Positions 1-6,255 of a stretch of 8,754 bases of DNA are shown here, in pieces (the stretch's first letter is position 1; each line of letters starts with the position of its first letter). Made by a program: the position numbers and the translations under genes. The DNA comes from Asaia bogorensis (GTDB lineage: Bacteria > Pseudomonadota > Alphaproteobacteria > Acetobacterales > Acetobacteraceae). The notes beneath the pieces are model-generated. The model made no database searches. It worked only from the letters and a program-made list of their open reading frames with translations, and was not told the origin of the DNA. Where the stretch lies: contig CAMBXJ010000156.1 of NCBI GenBank assembly GCA_945871455.1, forward strand, positions 1 through 8,754, given 5' to 3'.

Positions 1-320
1 CAGGCAGTTGTATTCGCACGAAAGACCGAGATTGCAACAGTGGACAGCAACTCGTCCGAGCCGCGTCTCGTCCCACCCGTCCTGGTCACGCGACCGATCA
101 ACGGCAGCACCCGCAAGGCGGCACGTGCCGCGAGCAGCACGATGACCGGCTGAGGCAGTCCCCTCAGTCGTTCAGCCATCTCCGGTCTCGACCATGTCCT
201 CGACATGCCCCGTCGCTTCTCCCGCGTGCCAATATCCAAAACGATACCGCCATGGCGGGCCGAACGCCAAGCCACCGTCCGGCCCATCCGCCCGGCCGCT
301 GGACAGACGAAGCGAGCTAC

Positions 321-477
321 CTCCGTGGCCCACCGTGGCCCTCCACTACCTCCGTGTTAAACAGCGGTATCGCCGCCACCACCGTCGGTCGGTGCGTCCC
401 CGGACCGGTCCGTGCGCGCTGAACGGTCCGCAAGAATCAACACGGAGGACAGCGGAGGGCCACGGGGGGCCACGGAG
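321..477. repeat. Hyphenated inverted repeat, REPIN/MITE-like
   Basis: The left arm (321-358, beginning CTCCGTGGCCCACCGTGGCC and ending CTCCGTGTT) is the imperfect reverse complement of the right arm (439-477, beginning AACACGGAGG and ending GGGGGCCACGGAG). About 33 of 38 positions agree, with one small indel. An 80-bp spacer separates the arms and contains its own small palindrome, CCGGACCGGTCCG. Each arm is built from short near-repeats of a CTCCGTGG-like word. Two short repetitive words in opposite orientation around a spacer is the layout of REPINs and of some MITEs. Whether this one is multi-copy in the genome cannot be seen here. Confidence 0.6.
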
Positions 478-719
478 TTCATTCCGTGCCAGGACTGGTG
501 CCTCAACCCATGCCGTAAAGTAACGACCAACCGAAGCGGCGCCGGCCTTCCCCCTGGGCGTGAGCCGAAGCCGAACCAGGCAGCCCGGTGCCGCGCCCGT
601 CGCCTGGCATACAAACGTACCCGCAACGATCCCCCGCGAAACGGCGAATCTCCTGCCAACCGACCCAACCACTGACCCGTTGGCGTCTCCAGCCCCCATG
701 CCAAACGAACGCTCGGCGT

Positions 720-793
720 CCCCGTCTTCGCGGGCCGGGTTCGGCCAAGCCGTGCCTGCCGGGCCGCCGCCCACCATGACGGGAAGGCACGGC
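720..793. repeat. REP-like palindromic element
   Basis: The core at 720-734, CCCCGTCTTCGCGGG, is a small hairpin matching at 14 of 15 positions the core of the palindrome inserted in the reverse transcriptase remnant at 7139-7153. It is followed by a perfect 9-bp inverted repeat, GCCGTGCCT (749-757) against AGGCACGGC (785-793), with 27 nt between. Palindromes with a CTTCGCGGG core are common dispersed intergenic repeats in alphaproteobacteria (general knowledge). Family assignment here is inference. Confidence 0.45.
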
Positions 794-940
794 CGGAAGG
801 GGCCATGCTGCCGTCAGTGACCATCACATGCGTCCGCACCCAACGACAAACACCCCACGACAAAGGACCCGCGATCCGACACCAACCGGCCGAAACAATG
901 ACCGGTGCAGCGCCCCCCACGGTCCCTTATCCATGACCGA

Positions 941-993
941 ACCTGACCCGGCCCCCCGCGCGTCAACGGCGGGGGAGGGGCGGGGGATCAGGT
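941..993. repeat. GC-rich imperfect hairpin
   Basis: ACCTGA at 941-946 is repeated in inverted form as TCAGGT at 988-993. Between them, a C-run (952-957) can pair with G-runs (970-987), giving a long imperfect stem around a short loop near CGTCAACG. There is no T-run on either side, so a rho-independent terminator is not supported. It is probably another dispersed palindrome. Confidence 0.35.
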
Positions 994-1089
994 CCACGGC
1001 AATGACGGTGAGACGATCCCAGGGGGTCACTGCGTCGTCCGGTTGGCACCACACCCAACCGAGCCCCACGCCCCAAACCCGATTGGGAC

Positions 1090-1189
1090 ATCGCGTCCCT
1101 CGCACATGCGCCAGGACCACCCACCGTAGCCTGGACAATAGGACTAGCGGCGCATGATCGCGTCCCCCGCACATGCGTCAGCACCATCC
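1090..1189. repeat. Pair of 33-bp imperfect direct repeats
   Basis: Copy 1 (1090-1122) and copy 2 (1157-1189) share 29 of 33 bases, offset by 67 bp. Both contain ATCGCGTCCC followed by CGCACATGCG. A weaker related word, ACATGCGTCCGCACC, occurs near 827-841. The repeats lie in non-coding sequence. Their function is unknown; they could be remnants of a dispersed repeat or protein-binding sites. Confidence 0.5.
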
Positions 1190-1381
1190 TCCCCCCAGCC
1201 AATCCCCCCACACCACCAAGCCACCGCTCGGCCTATCCCCCCGACCCAGGCCACACCGCCAATGCCCAATTTGTGGGCAGCGAACCGAGAAAGTTAACCG
1301 CGCCTATCCGGAACAATACCCCCCGTTTTCCGCGCCTGACCGGAACGAAAACCCCCGGATTCCGCATGGATTCGCATCAAA

Positions 1382-1410
1382 TTACGAAAATGTCACAATT
1401 AAAGTAAAAT
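1382..1410 (+). promoter_or_regulatory. Possible sigma-70-like promoter in AT-rich island
   Basis: TTACGA (1382-1387) and TAAAAT (1405-1410) are separated by 17 nt in the most AT-rich part of the intergenic tract. The -10 match is good and the -35 match is weak. No gene on this strand follows within range, so a real transcript would have to be a small RNA or antisense to the ychF 3' end. An AT-rich patch in GC-rich DNA can produce such a match by chance. Confidence 0.15.
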
Positions 1411-1790
1411 CTGAAGAAACCCCAAAATCACAACCGGATCGAAGGTTTGCGACCCGACCCTACAGTCTCGTCTGAGGTTTGGCGCCAACGCGGATCATAC
1501 GACAGTCGGCACATTTTCCGTTAAACCGACCTTTGTTAACCTTTGCCCGAAATTCCGGCATATCCAGTCAGGATCATCAACTCTCCCCGACACCCTGAAC
1601 CAGCCCGCCCGCCCGTCGCAGATTCTTCTTGCCAGAGACGGCTCTCAAAGAGTAGAACGAAACGCAAACATTGGACCGCCCCAATGCCGGGATCGCAGAC
1701 CGAACCACCGCAAGAAGCCCGCCCAAACCGTCCCGCAGCCACGGCCGGACAAACCCGCCACCGCCGCGACCCGGCACCCATCACCCACGC

Positions 1791-2885
1791 TCAGACGTTG
1801 AAGCGGAACAACAGCACGTCCCCGTCCTTCACAAAATACTCCTTCCCCTCGACCCGCATCTTTCCGGATTCTTTCGCCCCGGACTCCCCCTTGCAGGCGA
1901 CATAGTCGTCGTATGGGATGGTCTCGCAGGCAATGAAACCGCGTTCAAAGTCCTTGTGGATCACCGCAGCGGCCTGGGGCGCCTTGGTGCCGCGGGTGAT
2001 CGTCCAGGCATGCGTCTCTTTCGGGCCGCAGGTGAAATACGTCAGCAGCCCCAGCAGGTCGTATCCGGCGCGGATCACCCGGTCCAGGCCGCTATCATGC
2101 AGCCCCAGGCCTTCCAGGAACTCCGCGCGATCGCTGGCGGGCAGTTGCGACACCTCGGCTTCGATGGCGGCGGATACGATCACCGTCCGCGCGCCCTCCT
2201 GCGCCGCGCGCGCCTGCACGGCGGCGGAAAACGCGTTGCCCTCGGCCGCCGACGCCTCTTCCACGTTGCAGACATACAGCACGGGTTTGGAGGTCAGCAG
2301 TTGCAGCCGCCGCACCGCCTCCTCCTGCCCCGGCGGGATCGCGGTGCGGGCGGGGCGGCCGTCCTGCAACGCCGCCACCAGCGGTTCCATGATCGCGACC
2401 AGGGCCGTGCTTTCCTTGTCGCCGCCCCGGGCGCGCTTTTGCGCTGAATTCAGGCGCTTTTCCAGGCTGTCCAGGTCGGACAGCATCAACTCGGTCTCGA
2501 CCACATCGATATCCCGCAGCGGATCGATCGATCCTTCGACATGCGTCACGTCGCTGTCCTCGAAGCAGCGCAGGACGTGGATAATCGCGTCGACCTCCCG
2601 GATATTGGCCAGGAACTGGTTGCCCAGGCCTTCGCCCTTGGATGCACCGCGCACCAGACCGGCGATATCGACGAATTCCAGCGATGTCGGCACGATCTTC
2701 GCCGATTTGCCGATGACGCCCAGCACGTCGAGGCGCGGATCGGGGACTCCGACGCGGCCGACATTTGGCTCGATGGTGCAGAATGGATAGTTTGCCGCCT
2801 GGGCCGCCGCGGTGGCGGTCAGCGCGTTGAACAGGGTCGATTTGCCGACATTGGGCAGACCGACGATGCCGCAGTTGAAGCCCAT
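1791..2885 (-). CDS. ychF: Ribosome-binding ATPase YchF (Obg-family HAS-type)
   Basis: This is a 364-residue protein, the normal length for YchF/Ola1. The P-loop GLPNVGKST is at residues 9-17, a conserved NYPFCTIEPN segment at 32-41, the switch/G3 motif DIAG at 73-76, and the altered specificity motif NVEE at 207-210, which in this family replaces NKxD and accounts for the preference for ATP over GTP. A coiled-coil-like arm lies in the middle (about 135-155). A C-terminal TGS domain starts at about 280 (LLTYFTCG) and ends with the typical LLFRFNV. YchF binds ribosomes and is linked to translation quality control and oxidative-stress responses (family knowledge). The start is supported by AAGGA at 2893-2897, 7 nt before the ATG. 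It is the last gene of the rplY-pth-ychF operon, 24 nt after pth. No defect is visible. Confidence 0.97.
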   Translation of the reverse strand: MGFNCGIVGLPNVGKSTLFNALTATAAAQAANYPFCTIEPNVGRVGVPDPRLDVLGVIGKSAKIVPTSLEFVDIAGLVRGASKGEGLGNQFLANIREVDAIIHVLRCFEDSDVTHVEGSIDPLRDIDVVETELMLSDLDSLEKRLNSAQKRARGGDKESTALVAIMEPLVAALQDGRPARTAIPPGQEEAVRRLQLLTSKPVLYVCNVEEASAAEGNAFSAAVQARAAQEGARTVIVSAAIEAEVSQLPASDRAEFLEGLGLHDSGLDRVIRAGYDLLGLLTYFTCGPKETHAWTITRGTKAPQAAAVIHKDFERGFIACETIPYDDYVACKGESGAKESGKMRVEGKEYFVKDGDVLLFRFNV

Positions 2886-2909
2886 GAGCCTGTCCTTTTC
2901 TCGTGTCGG

Positions 2910-3488
2910 TTACGCGACATCCTGGGTCAGCAACGCGACCTTGGTCATGAAATCCGCCGGTTTGCCGCCAGCGAGCAGGGGTGCGGCGTCGGCCACCGCA
3001 TCCAGCAACGCCACCAGCCAATCCCGGTCATCCTTGGCGAAATCGCCCAGGACGTAGCTCAGCACCCGGTCCTTGGAGCCGGGATGGCCGATCCCCAGCC
3101 GCACGCGCCAGTAGTCCGGCCCGCCGAGCATACGATCCATGCTGCGCAAGCCGTTATGGCCGGCGGCCCCGCCCCCCAGCTTGACCCGTAGCTTGCCGGC
3201 CACCAGGTCCAGCTCATCGTGGAACGCGGTGATCGCGTTCGGCGGCAGCTTAAAGAACCCGGCGGCGGCCTGCACCGACTCGCCGGATGCATTCATGTAG
3301 GTCAGCGGTTTCAGCGCCAGGACTTTCTGGCCACCGATATTGCCCTCGGCCACCAGCCCCTTGAAACGCTGCCGCCACGGGGAGAACCCGTGGCGGTGCG
3401 CGATGACGTCCAGCGCCATGAAGCCGATATTGTGGCGGTTCCGGGCCATCCCCGGCTCCGGATTGCCGAGGCCGACCCAGAGCAGCAT
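2910..3488 (-). CDS. pth: Peptidyl-tRNA hydrolase
   Basis: This 192-residue cytosolic enzyme cleaves peptidyl-tRNA released from stalled ribosomes, recycling tRNA. The expected active-site residues are present: Asn9 in GLGNPEP, catalytic His19 in RHNIGF, Met65-Asn66 in LTYMN, Asp91 in FHDELDL, and Asn112 in GGGAAGHNG (numbering in this protein). The N-terminal [13 protein letters not shown] variant is the alphaproteobacterial form. The ATG is preceded by GGAG (3496-3499), 7 nt away. It lies 22 nt after rplY and 24 nt before ychF on the same strand, so the three are probably co-transcribed. The arrangement is conserved in alphaproteobacteria and fits a shared role in translation. Length and motifs look intact. 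Confidence 0.97.
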   Translation of the reverse strand: MLLWVGLGNPEPGMARNRHNIGFMALDVIAHRHGFSPWRQRFKGLVAEGNIGGQKVLALKPLTYMNASGESVQAAAGFFKLPPNAITAFHDELDLVAGKLRVKLGGGAAGHNGLRSMDRMLGGPDYWRVRLGIGHPGSKDRVLSYVLGDFAKDDRDWLVALLDAVADAAPLLAGGKPADFMTKVALLTQDVA

Positions 3489-3510
3489 TCAACGACTCCG
3501 GTTCAGGGGT

Positions 3511-4179
3511 TCAGCCCTTCTTGGCGCCGCCCTTGGCGGGGGCCTTGCCCGGTGCGCGAGTGCCGCCCTTGGCGGGGGCCGCGGCGCCACCGGCTTCGGC
3601 CGGCGCGACCTCGATCTTGGTGGGCGGGACGACGGTTGCCACCACGAAGTCGCGGGCGATGACCGGGCGGGCGCCTTCGGTGCCCTTCAGGTCGTGCCAG
3701 CGGACGTTGTCGTTGAAATCCAGCGGGCCGAGATCGGCGGTGAACTGCTCCGGGATCTTGTCGGCGTCGCACCAGACTTCGACGGCGTGGCGGACGACGT
3801 TCAGCACGGCGCCGCGCTTGATGCCGGGGCTGATGGCGTCATTCTCGAAATGCACGGGGACGGCGACCTTGATCGGTTCCCCGGGCACAAGGCGTTGGAA
3901 ATCCACGTGTTCCGGGGCGTCGGAGACGGGATGATACTGCACGCCACGGATCAGCGCGCGGATCGGGTCGGCGCCGGTGCTGATCTCATACAGGCGGGAC
4001 TGCCAGCCGGGACGATGCAGTTCGCGGATCACCACACGGGGGTCCAGCGCGATCAGGTTGGGTTCCTGATTGCCGCCATAGATTACCCCGGGAACCTTCC
4101 CCGCACGCCGAGTCGCTCGCGCCGCCCCCTTACCGGCTCGCAAGCGTGCCTCGGCCGATATCTCAACGATGTTGGCCAT
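3511..4179 (-). CDS. rplY: 50S ribosomal protein L25/general stress protein CTC
   Basis: This 222-residue protein is the long CTC form, which binds 5S rRNA in the large subunit. Residues 1-95 form the L25 domain (MANIVEISAEARLRAGKG, then GKVPGVIYGG and a QYHPVSDAPEHVDFQRL segment). Residues about 100-190 are the beta-rich CTC domain. From about 193 there is a low-complexity Ala/Pro/Lys/Gly tail with the word PAKGG repeated. The frame is open upstream to 4263, but ATG at 4179 is chosen because MANIVEIS is the family N-terminus and AGGAG (4187-4191) lies 7 nt before it. It is the first gene of the rplY-pth-ychF operon. Its leader contains a hairpin followed by T's and, further upstream, tandem repeats, which may regulate expression. 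Confidence 0.96.
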   Translation of the reverse strand: MANIVEISAEARLRAGKGAARATRRAGKVPGVIYGGNQEPNLIALDPRVVIRELHRPGWQSRLYEISTGADPIRALIRGVQYHPVSDAPEHVDFQRLVPGEPIKVAVPVHFENDAISPGIKRGAVLNVVRHAVEVWCDADKIPEQFTADLGPLDFNDNVRWHDLKGTEGARPVIARDFVVATVVPPTKIEVAPAEAGGAAAPAKGGTRAPGKAPAKGGAKKG

Positions 4180-4198
4180 GACTTTGCTCCTGAATGCC

Positions 4199-4227
4199 AA
4201 AACGCCGGCCTCCAGGGGTGCCGGCGT
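4199..4227 (-). terminator. Hairpin plus T-tract in rplY leader (terminator or attenuator)
   Basis: Read on the minus strand, ACGCCGGC (4227-4220) pairs perfectly with GCCGGCGT (4209-4202) around a 10-nt loop, and the stem runs straight into TTTT (4202-4199). That is the form of a short rho-independent terminator. It ends only about 10 nt before the rplY SD (4187-4191). It could stop read-through from the GST gene upstream, act as an attenuator in the rplY leader, or be an RNA structure bound by the ribosomal protein itself. The T-tract is short, so termination may be weak. Confidence 0.5.
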
Positions 4228-4234
4228 GGCGGGG

Positions 4235-4263
4235 CGTGTAGCGCAGTGCGCCCGCCGGAGCAA
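4235..4263 (-). promoter_or_regulatory. Possible rplY operon promoter
   Basis: On the minus strand, TTGCTC (4263-4258) is followed after exactly 17 nt by TACACG (4240-4235). The match to the sigma-70 consensus is partial, but position and spacing are suitable. Transcription starting about 7 nt further on would put the hairpin at 4202-4227 at the very 5' end of the mRNA. No better candidate was seen between rplY and GST. Confidence 0.3.
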
Positions 4264-4314
4264 GGAGTTCCCGGCAAGGCGTTCCAGGTAAGGCGTTCCC
4301 GGTAAGGCGTTTCA
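4259..4314. repeat. 14-bp tandem repeat, three clear copies plus degenerate flank
   Basis: Units at 4273-4286, 4287-4300 and 4301-4314 follow GGYAAGGCGTTYCM, for example GGTAAGGCGTTCCC. A related unit, AGCAAGGAGTTCCC, precedes them (4259-4272). Weak 14-bp periodicity continues to about 4342 (GGCTCGACATTCCG, GGCAGTGCGTGCCC). The array lies between the GST stop and rplY, just upstream of and touching the candidate -35 of rplY. It could be a slippage-prone minisatellite or a set of repeated binding sites. Confidence 0.75.
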
Positions 4315-4362
4315 GGCTCGACATTCCGGGCAGTGCGTGCCCGGAGGTTCCGTGGCGAGAGC

Positions 4363-4968
4363 CTACTCCCGCATGGCGCGGGCTTTCTTCCCGGCCGGAC
4401 GATCCCAGCAGCGGGCCAGCCATTCCTTCGCATGTGGCCACTGGCCCAGATCCATGGACAGGGCGCGATACAGGGCGCCGGCGACATTCAGATCCGCGAC
4501 GGAAAACGCCGGGCCAGCCAGCCAGGGGCCTTTGCCCAGCGCGGTGTTCAGGACGTCCATCGCCGGCACGATCTCGGCCCAGGCGGCGTCCGCGATCGCC
4601 TTGTTGCGTTCGGCTTCCGGCAGGGCGGTGGTGTGGCTGGCATAGGTGGTCAATTGGCGGTCCAGCCGGTCGGTTTCCCACAGGCTCCATTGCCACATCA
4701 GGGCTTCGTTCTTCGGGTCCGACGGATACAGCGGACTGGCGTGCTTCTTCGCCAGATACATGTTGATCGCCATGGATTCGGACAGGACGAAGCCGTCGTC
4801 GTCGATCACCGGCACCCTGCCATTGCCGTTCAGCCCAAGGAACTCGGGCGTCCTGGTGCCGGGGGACCGCGGGGCCAGGTCGTGATGCTGGTAGGTCAGG
4901 CCCAGTTCGGCCGCCATCCAGATCGTGCGCACCGTCCGCGACCGCGCGGACCCATAAACCTGCAACAT
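4363..4968 (-). CDS. Glutathione S-transferase family protein
   Basis: This 201-residue protein has the two-domain GST layout. The N-terminal thioredoxin-like domain (about 1-80) contains the start YGSARSRTVR, with Ser7 and Ser10 as candidate catalytic serines and no CPF cysteine motif, the cis-proline in RVPVI (Pro53), and the glutathione gamma-glutamyl contact ES at 64-65 followed by the helix MAINMYLAKKH. The C-terminal helical domain has the usual FSVADLNVAGAL signature. Such proteins conjugate or transfer glutathione in the cytosol; the substrate cannot be told. The frame runs on to 5313, but ATG at 4968 is chosen for the family N-terminus MLQVYGS and for GGAG (4977-4980), 8 nt upstream. 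It is divergent from the solute-binding pseudogene and lies upstream of rplY on the same strand, 183 nt apart. Confidence 0.93.
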   Translation of the reverse strand: MLQVYGSARSRTVRTIWMAAELGLTYQHHDLAPRSPGTRTPEFLGLNGNGRVPVIDDDGFVLSESMAINMYLAKKHASPLYPSDPKNEALMWQWSLWETDRLDRQLTTYASHTTALPEAERNKAIADAAWAEIVPAMDVLNTALGKGPWLAGPAFSVADLNVAGALYRALSMDLGQWPHAKEWLARCWDRPAGKKARAMRE

Positions 4969-5091
4969 GCCGTTGTCTCCCCTTGTTCGAGTCAGCGGGA
5001 CTTTGCCCTTGCCGCCCGGGCTTCGTCCAGCCTCCCACAAGCGGCCCCGGTGGGTGACCATCGCCGCAAAGACGAAGCTGGAGGAGACGAA
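4969..5091. promoter_or_regulatory. Divergent intergenic region with inverted repeat
   Basis: This 123-bp gap separates GST (minus) from the solute-binding pseudogene (plus) and should hold both promoters. It contains a perfect 8-bp inverted repeat, GCTTCGTC (5020-5027) and GACGAAGC (5071-5078), 43 nt apart. The second arm abuts the strong SD of the plus-strand gene (GGAGGAG, 5080-5086). This could be an operator or an mRNA hairpin. I saw no clear -10/-35 pair. Confidence 0.3.
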
Positions 5092-5802
5092 ATGGGCATC
5101 CCATGGGGGGTATGCCTCGGACTTTTGCTGGCCTGGCGGGTGGAGGCCCAGACCCACCATCCGTTCGGCCCGCCAGACCTGATCGAGAAGGCTCGGGCCG
5201 AGGGCAGGTTGGTGCTCTACACGGTGAACTTCACCGAAACCGAGCATGCCTGGATCGCCGTGTTCAACAAACGGTTCCCGGGGCGCAGGTGATCGCCGGT
5301 GGCGGCGGCCCAACCTGGAACCGCGCCTTGTTTAAGCGGCAGGTGCCGCGCGAGGCCTATCGGGCCGCCGTTGCCGCCAACGACACCTTGCTGTCCCCCA
5401 GCGGCGCGCCCGCCACGGACTCGATCATTGGCGGCGAAACCAGGGTCGCGCCCCGCAGACCAACATCATGATCCCTCGCCAGAAGGATGGCGCGCCGGTC
5501 GCCTGCATCATCCCGCCGGAGGGCGTGCCGCCGACCTCCTACGGCGCCGGCACGCCCAAGCCTGCAACCAAGGTCAATGCCGCGCGTTTGTTCCTGAACT
5601 GGACACTCTCGCGTGAGGGGCAGGAGGTGTTCTTGCGGGAAGCCGCCGGAATCTTGGCTCTTATCAATGGACCGCTGCCTGACGCGTTGGATAACAAGGC
5701 GATGAAGGCTTGGTTCCCGAAGATGGAGGACTATATCGACCTCCAGGCCTCCATGCCTGCTGGGTGGGCCATTGAAACAAGGCCAATATCTACCGGCAGT
5801 GA
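5092..5802 (+). pseudogene. Decayed ABC-transporter extracellular solute-binding protein
   Basis: An excellent SD (GGAGGAG, 5080-5086) precedes ATG 5092, which begins a signal peptide (MGIPWGVCLGLLLAWRVEA then QT) and a typical N-lobe, DLIEKARAEGRLVLYTVNFTE, up to FNKRFPG, where the frame closes at 5292. Homology resumes in another frame with GGGGPTWNRALFKRQV and SGAPATDSIIGGE, so roughly 100 residues have been lost and the frame shifted. Between CCC (5451-5453) and CAG (5456-5458) one base is missing, and homology continues in the third frame: TNIMIPRQKDGAPV, then PPEGVPPTSYGAG, NAARLFLNWTLSREGQ and AWFPKMEDY. A further shift near 5770-5784 appears to lead to the ending NIYRQ and TGA at 5800-5802. 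Intact members of about 330-350 residues bind Fe(III) or small solutes in the periplasm (family knowledge). No permease or ATPase gene is nearby, so it was an orphan or its partners are lost. Confidence 0.85.
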
Positions 5803-5867
5803 CCAAGGTGGTCACGGCAAGGGCCGTACGACCTGGGCCGCCACGCCCACGCTGGGCACGACCACCG

Positions 5868-5924
5868 CAGCCCCGATCCTGGCAACCTCGATCCCAGCAG
5901 CCCCGATCCCGGCAGTGATCGGGG
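5868..5924. repeat. 15-bp tandem repeat ending in a perfect 8-bp hairpin
   Basis: Three 15-bp units (5868-5882, 5883-5897, 5898-5912) follow CARCCYCGATCCNRG. The last unit also forms CCCCGATC (5901-5908) paired with GATCGGGG (5917-5924) across an 8-nt loop. The array sits between the end of the solute-binding pseudogene and the YqjD-like gene, 58 nt before that gene's ATG. There is no T-run after the stem, so a terminator role is only possible. Confidence 0.6.
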
Positions 5925-5982
5925 CGCACACGGCGGGTCCGCAGAAGGACGCGACACCCAACATCGAAAGAAGGAACGCGTT

Positions 5983-6252
5983 ATGCCTCAGTGGGATAAG
6001 GCCACGGACAAGACCGAAGACCTCGCGGCCCAGGTCGCGCGCCTGCAAGCGCAGGTGGACGCCTTGATGGGTGCGCCAGCGGCACCGGACCTGACCGGTT
6101 TCGTAGGCCGAGCGGAAGCGGCCATCGCGGATGCGGGTGGGGTGCTGCGGCAGGAGGCTTCCGCGATCTGCGGGCATGTGCGCCGGCAGCCGTTGATCTC
6201 GCTGGCGATTGCCGCCGGCATTGGCTGGATCATCGGACGGGCGATGCGCTAG
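5983..6252 (+). CDS. YqjD/ElaB-like (DUF883-type) tail-anchored membrane protein
   Basis: This 89-residue protein has a hydrophilic N-terminal coiled-coil-like helix (about 11-29, DLAAQVARLQAQVDALM), a middle amphipathic helix (about 38-65), and one C-terminal membrane helix (about 70-85, PLISLAIAAGIGWIIGR) ending in basic RAMR. This matches the DUF883 family, whose E. coli members YqjD and ElaB are inner-membrane anchored and bind ribosomes in stationary phase. The assignment rests on architecture and on the VRRQPLISLAIAAGIGWIIGR tail rather than on a strong fold match. AAGGA (5971-5975) lies 7 nt before ATG. The next gene begins 3 nt after the stop, and the pair resembles the yqjD-yqjE gene order. 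Confidence 0.75.
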   Translation: MPQWDKATDKTEDLAAQVARLQAQVDALMGAPAAPDLTGFVGRAEAAIADAGGVLRQEASAICGHVRRQPLISLAIAAGIGWIIGRAMR

Positions 6253-6255
6253 CCG

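Larger units (their letters stand above)
1..1790. other. Long gene-poor repeat-bearing intergenic tract
   Basis: No open frame in these 1.8 kb has a recognisable protein family, a convincing ribosome binding site or coding-like composition. The many open frames are what a GC-rich sequence gives by chance, often in several frames at once. Frame 1 is open from the left edge to a TGA at 151-153 (about 50 codons ending ASSTMTG) and could be the tail of a gene entering from the left, but frames 2 and 3 are open there too and I do not recognise it. From about 800 to 1280 the plus strand is very rich in C, with runs of five to six C near 1190, 1205 and 1240. From about 1290 to 1545 the sequence turns AT-richer. 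Repeats in the tract are listed separately. I see no tRNA, rRNA or CRISPR array. The tract lies downstream of ychF (minus strand), and I saw no clear terminator for that gene. Confidence 0.6.

Noticed and set aside
1170..1260. Minus-strand G-quadruplex from the C-runs
   Set aside because: The runs of five to six G on the minus strand are separated by loops longer than usual quadruplex rules allow.
346..1475. Overlapping open frames of 60-187 codons on both strands
   Set aside because: Several frames are open at once, the translations are Arg/Pro/Gly-rich with no family resemblance, and they cross inverted repeats. This is expected of GC-rich non-coding DNA.
1518..1545. CtrA binding box
   Set aside because: The two TTAA words are 11 nt apart rather than the 7 of a full CtrA site.
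1671..2790. Plus-strand open frames of 258 and 290 codons
   Set aside because: They lie antisense to ychF, whose motifs are complete, and have no recognisable domains of their own.
4180..4263. A 28-residue N-terminal extension of L25
   Set aside because: The extension contains the SD and leader hairpin; MANIVEIS at 4179 is the family start.
3340..4305. Plus-strand open frame of 321 codons
   Set aside because: It is antisense to the certain genes pth and rplY, and the translation shows no family motif.
4259..4342. CRISPR-like array
   Set aside because: The repeat unit is 14 bp with no spacers, and no cas genes are present.
4969..5313. A 115-residue N-terminal extension of GST
   Set aside because: The family N-terminus begins at 4968 with an SD 8 nt upstream, and the extension overlaps the start and SD of the divergent gene.
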